Positions 1-7,000 of a DNA stretch of 7,642 nt are shown in pieces. The notes under the pieces are model-generated. The model was not told where the DNA came from. It saw nothing but the letters and a program-made list of their open reading frames with translations, and did not search any database. Source of the stretch: Gammaproteobacteria bacterium (GTDB lineage: Bacteria; Pseudomonadota; Gammaproteobacteria; Pseudomonadales; Azotimanducaceae); contig VXPR01000127.1 in the NCBI GenBank assembly GCA_009839405.1, positions 2,340-9,981 on the forward strand, written 5' to 3'. The stretch's first letter is position 1, and every line of letters starts with the position of its first letter. A program made the translations under genes and the position numbers.

Positions 1-96
1 GGGGGGGGTGGGGGGGCGCGGGGGGGGGGGGGGGCGGGGGCGGCCCGGGCCTCGCTCGCGGCGGCGGGGGCGGCGCCCGGCGCGCCCGCCCCCCCC
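1..96. other. G-rich then C-rich low-complexity end, probable artefact
   Basis: The first 60 or so bases are nearly uninterrupted G with occasional C or T, and the stretch closes with a C-rich run (about 83-96). A GC-only inverted repeat pairs 66-73 with 86-93. Nothing here resembles the codon structure of the rest of the window, and normal sequence complexity resumes abruptly at about 97. A poly-G sequencing or assembly artefact at a contig end is the simplest reading. A genuine G-tract cannot be excluded from sequence alone. Confidence 0.7.
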
Positions 97-165
97 GGAA
101 CGGGACAAGCCCGTCCCCTACGGACAATGGCAACCCAAGATCATTGGGGTGCAGGGCTTGTTCCC
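97..165. repeat. Nested inverted repeats downstream of fabY (REP-like)
   Basis: Bases 97-104 and 110-117 form a hairpin (GGAACGGG / CCCGTCCC, one A-C mismatch on the plus strand that becomes a G-U pair on the minus strand, 5-base loop). GGGACAAGCCC (102-112) is also nearly the reverse complement of GGGCTTGTTCCC (154-165), and between them CAATG (125-129) faces CATTG (142-146). The element lies 23 bases past the fabY stop codon. It has no T-run on the fabY transcript, so it is not a classical intrinsic terminator. It resembles a short palindromic intergenic repeat, but whether it recurs in the genome cannot be seen here. Confidence 0.45.
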
Positions 166-187
166 ATGCGAGGACGGCCGAGGCGCC

Positions 188-2035
188 CTATGTCATGTCC
201 GGAAAGGGGTTGTCGGCGTCCAGCGAGACCGGTGTGCCGTAGCCCGGCACGCGGAGGTTCTCGGCGTCGATGCCGATGTCTTCGCCTTGGAGCACGTCCT
301 CGCCGAAGTGGTAAATGGGCTTCGCCTCGCCGCGGGTGGCGGCGGCGTCGTAGTCGCGGGCTGCCGCGTGAACGCCCTCGTTGCGGCGAGCGTGGCGCTG
401 CATGGCGTTCGCTCCGTGGCGTTTCGCGAGCATGGCTTGGGTGACGTAGGGCGAGAGGACGACACCCGTCGCGTTGTTGCCACCGAAGCCCTTGGAGTTG
501 ACCAGCGCCACATCCATCGCCTTCGGGTCGATCTCGATGTGCTCCGGGCCGATGCGCAGGTTGCTGTGATGCACATCGTTCGCGGGACCCTCGATGGTGG
601 CGATGCCTGGAATCCAGCCGTACTGCCATGCCCCCAGGGCAGCGGCCACCTGGTCGCCGGAAGCAGGTGCGAGAGTGTGGCCCAGATATGCCTTGATGGC
701 AGCGACGTCCCAGCGCTCGATGCCGAACGCCTTGGCCATTTCGTTCAGGATGTGCGACTCGGTCACCCGATTCTGTGGCGTCCCGGTGCCGTGCGCGTGG
801 ATGTAGGAGCGCTGCCGCACCGCCTCCTCGCCAAGGATCGCCCGCGCCGTCGCCAGCGCCTTGCCCACCGTGATGTAGTTGCCGACGCCGGGACCGGGGA
901 TCGACTTCTTGAAGCCGTCCGCATTGACAAAGACATCCGGCACGGCGCCGTGGATGTCGGCGCCGAGCTCCAGCGCCAGTTCGTCATCGACCAACACGAC
1001 GTAAGCCGACGCTTCCGCCATCGTGAAGCCGCAGTTCTCCGCGAACGGTCGGCAGGCGCGACGGTTGTCCACCTGATCGGCGCCGTCGATGGCCATGAGG
1101 GCTTCGTCCTCCGCCAGCGCTCCCATGGTGCGAAACGCCTCCATGAGTTCCGGAACGATGGGAGCCTCGGCGCTTCCTGCCAAGGCAACGCGGCAGCGAC
1201 CGCTCTTTATGTCGTCCACGGCGCTGCGGAGGTTGTAGAGGAAAGTGGCGCAGGCGCCGATCATGCCGCCGGTGGCGCCGACGCTGCCAATGACGTAGGC
1301 GTTGACGAAATCGGCCGGCATTTCGACGAGGCCAAGCGCCGCCTGCTTGGAGTTGGGGCGACGCCCCATCATGGGTGCTTGCATCATGCCGCGCGTGCTT
1401 TGGTCGTCGAGTTGCCCCATGGCGCTGCCGGCATATGCCGAGAATTGGTCTGGACGCACCCGGCGTTTGAGCTCCTGCCAAGGGATGCCAACGGAGCGAA
1501 CCGCGTCGGATGCGCCGTAGATGGCGAGTTGGAGACCACGCGGGTGGCTGCGTGACTGATAGAGGCTGCCGGGATCGAAGCCGGTGGGTGCCTCGCCGGC
1601 GGATGTGACGCGGGAGTCGCGTCGGTCCGGCACCAACACATCCGCCTGCGGCGCGGTGACGTCGAAGGCGCCGTCGTCGCGCTGGCTGACATGCCAGCTG
1701 TCCGGGATTCGATCAGGCATGTCTCGCGCCGGAACGCTGAAGGCCAACGCATTGCCGTCCGCTGGCTGAAGCTGTGCCCGCCGCTGCCACGGGATGTCGC
1801 CCGGGTCGAAGCACTCGACGCGGCGAATCAGCGTGTGATCCTTGATGTGTGTGCGCACAGCCGGATCGGCGCTGTCGGCGTCCAGGTTCATCAGCGCGGC
1901 GAGGCTGGCATAGGTGTCGTCCGCTGCCTCCTTGCCGATCGCGTCGATGACGGTGCGGCGATAGGCGTGGTGGGAGGAAATCCGGCCGGCGGGATTCACT
2001 CCTCCAAACCCGATGATGACCGGCAATCGCGCCAC
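188..2035 (-). CDS. fabY: FabY-type beta-ketoacyl-ACP synthase
   Basis: 615-residue thiolase-fold condensing enzyme, close in length and in many sequence blocks to Pseudomonas aeruginosa FabY (about 634 residues, recalled from memory). FabY condenses acetyl-CoA with malonyl-ACP to acetoacetyl-ACP and so starts type II fatty acid synthesis in the cytosol in place of FabH. The catalytic triad is complete: nucleophile Cys262 in GACATFLYN, His415 in HAHGTGTP and His453 in KAYLGHTLA, with Lys448 also kept; the C-terminal glycine motif NSKGFGGNN is at 513-521. The first 150 or so residues form the extension typical of FabY and absent from FabB/FabF. The start is GTG with GAGGA nine bases upstream, followed by the family-like MARLPVIIGFGG. 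The gene follows the thiolase after 50 bp, so co-transcription is likely. A generic KAS of unknown substrate is the alternative. The role is inferred from family resemblance. Confidence 0.9.
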   Translation of the reverse strand: MARLPVIIGFGGVNPAGRISSHHAYRRTVIDAIGKEAADDTYASLAALMNLDADSADPAVRTHIKDHTLIRRVECFDPGDIPWQRRAQLQPADGNALAFSVPARDMPDRIPDSWHVSQRDDGAFDVTAPQADVLVPDRRDSRVTSAGEAPTGFDPGSLYQSRSHPRGLQLAIYGASDAVRSVGIPWQELKRRVRPDQFSAYAGSAMGQLDDQSTRGMMQAPMMGRRPNSKQAALGLVEMPADFVNAYVIGSVGATGGMIGACATFLYNLRSAVDDIKSGRCRVALAGSAEAPIVPELMEAFRTMGALAEDEALMAIDGADQVDNRRACRPFAENCGFTMAEASAYVVLVDDELALELGADIHGAVPDVFVNADGFKKSIPGPGVGNYITVGKALATARAILGEEAVRQRSYIHAHGTGTPQNRVTESHILNEMAKAFGIERWDVAAIKAYLGHTLAPASGDQVAAALGAWQYGWIPGIATIEGPANDVHHSNLRIGPEHIEIDPKAMDVALVNSKGFGGNNATGVVLSPYVTQAMLAKRHGANAMQRHARRNEGVHAAARDYDAAATRGEAKPIYHFGEDVLQGEDIGIDAENLRVPGYGTPVSLDADNPFPDMT

Positions 2036-2044
2036 GGCTCGTTG

Positions 2045-2049
2045 TCCTC
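2045..2049 (-). promoter_or_regulatory. fabY ribosome binding site (GAGGA)
   Basis: On the minus strand GAGGA lies nine bases before the GTG at 2035-2033. It supports this GTG as the fabY start, where no ATG is available next to the conserved N-terminus. Confidence 0.7.
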
Positions 2050-2085
2050 GTTCGGTTCCGTTGCGTGCAGTCGAGAGCGCCGCTG

Positions 2086-3240
2086 TCAGACGCGCTCGAG
2101 GGCGACGGCCGTGGCTTCGCCGCCGCCAATGCAGAGCGAGGCGACGCCGCGCTTGCCACCGGTGGCGGCCAGGGCGTGTGCGAGCGTGACGATGAGGCGG
2201 GAACCTGTGGAGCCGATGGGATGGCCTTGCGCGCAGGCTCCGCCATAGAGGTTCACCCGTTCCGCGCCCAGCCCAAGCTCGTCGATGGCCATCATCGGCA
2301 CGCAGGCAAATGCCTCGTTGATCTCGAAGAGGTCGACGTCCTCGTGCCGCCAGCCCACGTCAGCGAGCAGCTTGGCGATCGCGCCGGCCGGGGCCACGGT
2401 GAATTCGGAAGGGTGGATGGAATGGGTGGCGTGGCCGACGATGCGAGCGAGCGGATCGCCCGCCGCCGAGCCGCCCGCATCTACCCTACCGATTACAAGC
2501 GCCGAGGCACCGTCGGAGATGGAGCTTGCGTTGGCGGCGGTGATTGTGCCGTCGCGCTTGAATGCCGGCCGCAGCGACGGGATGCGGTCGATCTTGGAGC
2601 GGCGCGGCTGCTCATCCTCGGTTACATCGCCCAAAGGGCTGATCTCCCGCGTCAACGAGCCCTCGTCCATGGCGCGGCGGGCCTTGACGACGGACTGAAT
2701 CGCGAACTCGTCCATCGCCTCGCGGGTGAGTTGGCGGCTGTCTGCGGTGTCTTGCGCGAAGCTGCCCATGGAGCCACCCGTTTCCGCGTCTTCGAGGCCG
2801 TCCAGGAACATGGCGTCCTTCATTTCCACGTGGCCCATGCGGGCGCCGCTGCGCGCCTTTGCCATGAGGTAGGGCGCGTTGGTCATGCTCTCCATGCCGC
2901 CAGCCACCACGCAGTCGGCACTGCCGGCGCGTATGAGGTCACTCGCGAGCATGGCTGCCTTCATGCCGGAACCGCACACCTTGTTGATGGTGGTGGCGCC
3001 GACCGCGTCGGGAACACCGGCGCCGCGCATGGCTTGCCTCGCCGGCGCCTGCTTCACCCCGGCACTGAGGACGCAGCCCATGAGCACCTCGTCGATGTCC
3101 TCGCCACCGAGCCCAGCTTCGCCCAAGGCCGCGTGAATGGCGTGTGCCCCGAGTTCTGGCGCGGTGCGGTCCGAAAAGGCACCGAGAAAGCTGCCGATGG
3201 GAGTGCGCTTGGCGCCGAGCACGAAGGCGGATTGGGTCAT
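2086..3240 (-). CDS. Acetyl-CoA C-acetyltransferase (thiolase)
   Basis: 384-residue thiolase, slightly shorter than the usual 390-395. Such enzymes join two acetyl-CoA into acetoacetyl-CoA or run the reverse cleavage in the cytosol. All active-site blocks are present: nucleophile Cys89 in NKVCGSGMKA, Asn308 in NEAFA, His340 in GGACAQGHPIGSTGSR, and the second catalytic Cys370 in CIGGGEATA. The substrate-loop block AANASSISDGASA (235-247) is also typical. One departure is Gln338, where most thiolases have Leu (ALGHP). The ATG start has AGGAG nine bases upstream (3250-3254). It is the first gene of a probable two-gene unit with fabY. I cannot tell a biosynthetic from a degradative role, nor exclude a longer 3-ketoacyl-CoA substrate. 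Proximity to fabY and to a carboxylase favours acetyl-CoA/acetoacetyl-CoA metabolism. Confidence 0.93.
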   Translation of the reverse strand: MTQSAFVLGAKRTPIGSFLGAFSDRTAPELGAHAIHAALGEAGLGGEDIDEVLMGCVLSAGVKQAPARQAMRGAGVPDAVGATTINKVCGSGMKAAMLASDLIRAGSADCVVAGGMESMTNAPYLMAKARSGARMGHVEMKDAMFLDGLEDAETGGSMGSFAQDTADSRQLTREAMDEFAIQSVVKARRAMDEGSLTREISPLGDVTEDEQPRRSKIDRIPSLRPAFKRDGTITAANASSISDGASALVIGRVDAGGSAAGDPLARIVGHATHSIHPSEFTVAPAGAIAKLLADVGWRHEDVDLFEINEAFACVPMMAIDELGLGAERVNLYGGACAQGHPIGSTGSRLIVTLAHALAATGGKRGVASLCIGGGEATAVALERV

Positions 3241-3249
3241 GGGTGATCG

Positions 3250-3254
3250 CTCCT
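3250..3254 (-). promoter_or_regulatory. Thiolase ribosome binding site (AGGAG)
   Basis: AGGAG on the minus strand lies nine bases before the ATG at 3240-3238, a near-ideal Shine-Dalgarno site. I saw no convincing -35/-10 pair for the thiolase in the 142-bp gap upstream, so its transcription may start there weakly or read through from moaB. Confidence 0.7.
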
Positions 3255-3365
3255 GATGGGTGGCAGGGGTGGTTGGGCTGGTGCCTTCAGCCGTAGAAAC
3301 TCTATCGAACGTGCGCTCCGTTTGCGACAGACCGTCGCAGTTTTCGCGCCAGCGAACACTGCTAG

Positions 3366-3384
3366 AGCGCCGCGAAGCGGCGCT
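3366..3384 (-). terminator. Perfect hairpin overlapping the moaB stop codon
   Basis: AGCGCCGC (3366-3373) and GCGGCGCT (3377-3384) pair perfectly around a three-base loop. The moaB stop codon TAG (3385-3383 on the minus strand) enters the stem. In the direction of moaB transcription no T-run follows, so it is not a canonical intrinsic terminator. It could protect the moaB 3' end, weaken read-through into the thiolase, or act with Rho. Confidence 0.45.
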
Positions 3385-3955
3385 AAGGCTCCCCCTCGCG
3401 AAAGCGGGGAAGGAGTTCTGCGAAGTTGCAGGGCCGGAACTCGTCGTCGAGTTGGTTTACGAGGATGCGGTCCCAACCCGTGGCGCAGGCGTTGGTGGAA
3501 CCCGGCAACGCGAACACAAGCGTCGAGTTGGCAAGGCCGCCGACGGCGCGGGATTGAATGGTGGAACTGCCGATCTCCTCGAACGACACCTGCCGGAACA
3601 GTTCGCCGAAGCCCTCGATGTGCTTGTCGAAGAGCGGCGTGAGCGCCTCCGGCGTGCTGTCGCGACCGGTGAAGCCGGTGCCGCCGGTGCTGATGACCGC
3701 GTCGATGTCGGCATCCGCAATCCAGGCGCTGACGACGGCACGGATGGCGTACACGTCGTCGCGCACGATGTCGCGTGCCGCCAGGCGATGGCCAGCGGCG
3801 ACCGCCCGCTCCGCGAGCAAGTCGCCAGAACGATCGTCACGGGCGGTGCGGGTGTCGGAGACCGTGAGCACGGCGATGGCGAGTGAGGTGGCGATGGTGG
3901 CGCGAGTCCCGAAGCGATGGGGAGGTTTTTTGCTGAAAAAGCAAGGCGGATGCAA
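3383..3955 (-). CDS. moaB: MoaB/MogA-type molybdopterin-binding protein
   Basis: Clear MoaB-family protein. The family binds molybdopterin and is tied to its adenylylation during molybdenum cofactor synthesis, although Escherichia coli MoaB itself has an unsettled role. With the TTG at 3955 as start there are 190 residues. Landmarks are IAVLTVSDTR (27-36), the molybdopterin-binding loop TGGTGFTGRD (90-99), FGELFRQVSFEEIGSSTIQSR ending near 136, and PGSTNAC (151-157). The core matches the usual length of about 170. The start is uncertain: no ATG lies near the conserved beginning; TTG 3955 is the nearest conventional codon that keeps the first beta strand, but its ribosome site (GGAAGG) is too distant; GTG 3871 would cut that strand; an ATC at 3895 would give a family-like length. 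It sits beside lipid genes with no other cofactor gene in view. Confidence 0.88.
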   Translation of the reverse strand: MHPPCFFSKKPPHRFGTRATIATSLAIAVLTVSDTRTARDDRSGDLLAERAVAAGHRLAARDIVRDDVYAIRAVVSAWIADADIDAVISTGGTGFTGRDSTPEALTPLFDKHIEGFGELFRQVSFEEIGSSTIQSRAVGGLANSTLVFALPGSTNACATGWDRILVNQLDDEFRPCNFAELLPRFREGEP

Positions 3956-3956
3956 T

Positions 3957-3985
3957 TTGCGGAATGGACCAGCCTTCCATAAAGT
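3957..3985 (+). promoter_or_regulatory. Weak candidate promoter for the carboxylase gene
   Basis: TTGCGG (3957-3962) and TAAAGT (3980-3985) are separated by 17 bases, with three and four matches to the sigma-70 boxes. Transcription would start near 3992 and leave a leader of about 60 bases before the ATG at 4055. It faces and overlaps the moaB promoter region, so the two could interfere. The match is weak and the call tentative. Confidence 0.25.
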
Positions 3986-3991
3986 GCGGCG

Positions 3992-3997
3992 ATTGTA
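3992..3997 (-). promoter_or_regulatory. Probable moaB promoter -10 (TACAAT)
   Basis: On the minus strand TACAAT matches the sigma-70 -10 consensus at five of six bases, and the following CGCCGCA is a common start-site context in gammaproteobacteria. No good -35 box is visible 16-18 bases upstream. Transcription would begin near 3985, about 30 bases before the TTG proposed as the moaB start and 90 before the ATC alternative. The site overlaps the leader of the divergent carboxylase gene. Confidence 0.5.
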
Positions 3998-4054
3998 CCC
4001 GCCTCGGAAGCGTTCGGTGACCTGTTCGATGGCCCTCTTCCCGTTGAAAGCCTG

Positions 4055-7000
4055 ATGGCAAGCCGGTTTGCCCCCGGCGATCGCCTGTTCCTGATTGCCG
4101 AAAACCTGGCGCAGGACTCCTCCCTGTTCCCGGAGGAGGAGCGCGACTTGGATCCGCCCCTGCGCGGCACTCTCTCGGATGCAGACGTCGCGCGTCGCAA
4201 CGATTACCTCGACAACGTCGACATCGACTCGTACATCGAGGCAGTCGTAAGCGCCGCCGAGGACCCCAAACGCACGCCCGCGCCACGCGCCATTGCCGAG
4301 CTTGGCGAGGTGGTTTCCGAAACCAGCGAAGCGGCTTTTTATGCCGCCGTCGTCAACATGGACTTCGGCGACGATGTGCGGCCCGTCGGCTTCATCGCCC
4401 AGGATCGTGGAGTGCGCAGCGGCGAGTGGATGCCGGAGCATCACCTCATGGCGGCGCGCAAGATCGAGGAGTATTCCAACCGCTCGATCCCCATCGTCAG
4501 CCTGATGGACACTCCGGGTGCCGCCGCTGATGCGGACGCGAACCGCGGCAACCAGGCGCACAGCATCTCGCTACTGATCGCCGAGATGTCGAACACGGAC
4601 GTGCCCAACCTCGGCATCGTCTTTGGCCTCGGCTATTCCGGGGGCGCCATCCCGCTTGCCGCAAGCAACATGATCCTGTCGGTGCGCGATGGCGTTTTCA
4701 GCACGATTCAGCCCCGCAGCCTCGCCAGCATTGCCCGACGACTCAACCTGTCGTGGCAGCAGTGCGCCAAGGAAGTGGGGCTGTCGCCGTTCGAGCTGAA
4801 GCGGCAGGGCAACATCGATGCCATCATCGACTATGCCCCCGGCGAGGATGTCGCCAACCTGCGCCACGCCATCGTCTCCGGCATCCGCCACGTGGAGGAG
4901 AGCACGCGGCGCTTCGTCGCGGACAATCCGTACATCATCGACCACTACGCGAGAAGCCTTGAGCGCTATCTGAACCCGTCGGCCCGGCTGCAGGCGACCC
5001 AAGCGAGCGCCGCACTCACGCTCACCCGCAATCCGACGGAGTACGTCAACGTCTTTGGCGTTGCCTATCGCTATCTGCGCTATCTGCGGGTGCGGCGGCG
5101 GATTCGCTCGACCACCGTCCATGCCTATGGCCGCCTCGCCGAGCACGAGTTGCCGGCGGGGGAACTCGCCCGCCGCGCCGCCCGCGAGCGGCGCGAGACG
5201 TTCCTGTCCTGGCTGCAGGACCCCGACAAGGTCATCTACGACGATGCGCTGGCCAAGCCCTTTCGCAACTATGTGGAGAAGAAGGCGGCGATCCACGACG
5301 AACGAGGTCGCATCCGACGCTTGCTGCTCGGCGAGCCGCGCAAGAACTTCCAGGACGCGCGGGTGAGCCTCATCGCCAATACCGGCATGTATCTGTACAA
5401 CCGCTGGAAGGTGGACTCTGCCGGTAACTTCGCATCCCTCGGCGGGTTCATTGCGGGCCACGAGGATGCCGCGCACCTGTTCGCCGCCGACGACATTCCC
5501 ACGCCGCGCCGCCTGGTGGCCGCCATCCGCGCCGACGCCGCACTCGGCCCGGCCCTGCACGAGCGTTTCTCCCACGAAGCCATGCAGCTCGTCACCGGGG
5601 ACCTCGATGGCATTCCCGACGCGGTGCTGCGTGAGCAGCTCTCGTCCGCGCTGAATCTGGCCATGACCGAAGGACCGCTCACCGGATTCGTGGACGAGGC
5701 TGCCCTGCCGCCGCATCTGGCGCGTGCGGCGAACGGCGGCGGGTCGCCCGTAGTCATCAATCGACTACTGCTCGACAATCATTTCACGGGCCTGGTGCGG
5801 CCTCGCGACAGTGCGCGCCCGCCGGCAATCGACACGCCGGATGCGAGTGTGGCGGACGTGTCGGTACTCGACATCCTCCTTAACGAGGAGCTGCGCGACG
5901 ACTTCGCCCGCGAATGCGAAAACCTGCTCCTGTTCGATCGGGTTTACGACGCCATCCTCGCTAACCTCGACTCCATCGCCCGCGAGGCGGGAACCACCCA
6001 TTCGCTATCGCGGGAGTCCGTGCAGAAACTGATCGATGCGGCGCTGGAAGTTGCCGTTCGGGACCCAGTGGTTGCCGCAGACGGTGCCGGCGTCGACGAG
6101 ATGCGCCAGCGTCTGTTCGACTGGTATTCGCGCGTCAGTGCCCAGCCGCGCGGGGGCGCCTTCTTCCGCGCCGTGGAGGAATGGAAGCAGACCGCCTTCC
6201 CGCATGTCTCCGATGCGCTTTTCGTTGTCGTCACGTTCCTCTTTGAGCGGCTGCTGGGGTCGTACCTGCGGGCGCGGCTCGAAGGGCGGCGCTACGAAGG
6301 ACGCATCTCGCCGCGCAGCATCGGCCGACGCAAGGATTTCTGGAACCGGCTCAGCCACGCCTACCGAGACCTCTTGATCCAGAACGTCCTCACCACCTAC
6401 AAGCGACGCCGGGACACCGGCCACGAGCGCTTCGCCCAGGAGTTCTTCGATGACTTCCGCGAACTCAACGGCGATCTTCTGAGTTCAGACCCATGCGAGT
6501 TCCCGGGTTTCCGTTCCTCCATCGAAGGGGCCTTGAACGCCGGTCAGCCGCCGTGCGGCGTCGTGACCGGCATCGGAACGTTCAAGAACGGTGCTGACGG
6601 ACTGCCGTGCGGCGTCGTGATCTCGAACGTCGGCTTTCAAGCCGGTTCGTTCGACATGGCGAGTGCCGAGAAATTCTGCAAGCTCCTGGTGCACTGCGCG
6701 GAACAGCAACTGCCGCTGATCTGCTTCATTTCCTCCGGCGGGATGCAGACGAAGGAGGGCGCCGGAGCGCTCTTCTCCATGGCGGCCATCAACGATCGCC
6801 TGACCCGCTTCGTGCGCGACTTCGACCTGCCGGCCATCGTCTTTGGCTACGGCGACTGCACCGGTGGCGCCCAGGCGAGCTTCGTCACCCACCCGCTGGT
6901 GCAGACCTATTACCTGTCCGGTGCCAGCATGCCGTTCGCGGGGCAGATCGTGGTGACGAGCTATCTGCCGGCCGAGTCGCACCTCGCCAACTATCTCGCC

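Noticed and set aside
8..1555. Long plus-strand open frame of 515 codons opposite fabY
   Set aside because: It starts inside the G-run artefact and is rich in His, Arg, Val and Asp as expected for the antisense of a high-GC gene. The minus strand carries a complete catalytic FabY.
2065..3246. Plus-strand open frame of 393 codons opposite the thiolase
   Set aside because: It mirrors the thiolase gene with antisense-like composition and no recognisable motif.
3323..3344. Stem TGCGAC/GTCGCA followed by TTTT on the plus strand, terminator-like
   Set aside because: The T-run follows only on the plus strand, where no gene ends. On the transcribed minus strand the flanks are not terminator-like, and the six-bp stem is short.
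3926..3944. T-run plus hairpin near the moaB start as an intrinsic terminator
   Set aside because: The T-run precedes the stem on the plus strand and becomes an A-run after it on the minus strand, so neither direction has the terminator arrangement.
3956..4561. In-frame upstream extension of moaB to an ATG at 4561
   Set aside because: The extension overlaps the start of the AccA-like coding region, has no MoaB similarity and lies upstream of the proposed moaB promoter. It is fortuitous open frame.
4571..5716. Minus-strand open frame of 381 codons within the carboxylase gene
   Set aside because: Antisense shadow of the carboxylase; no motif and atypical composition.
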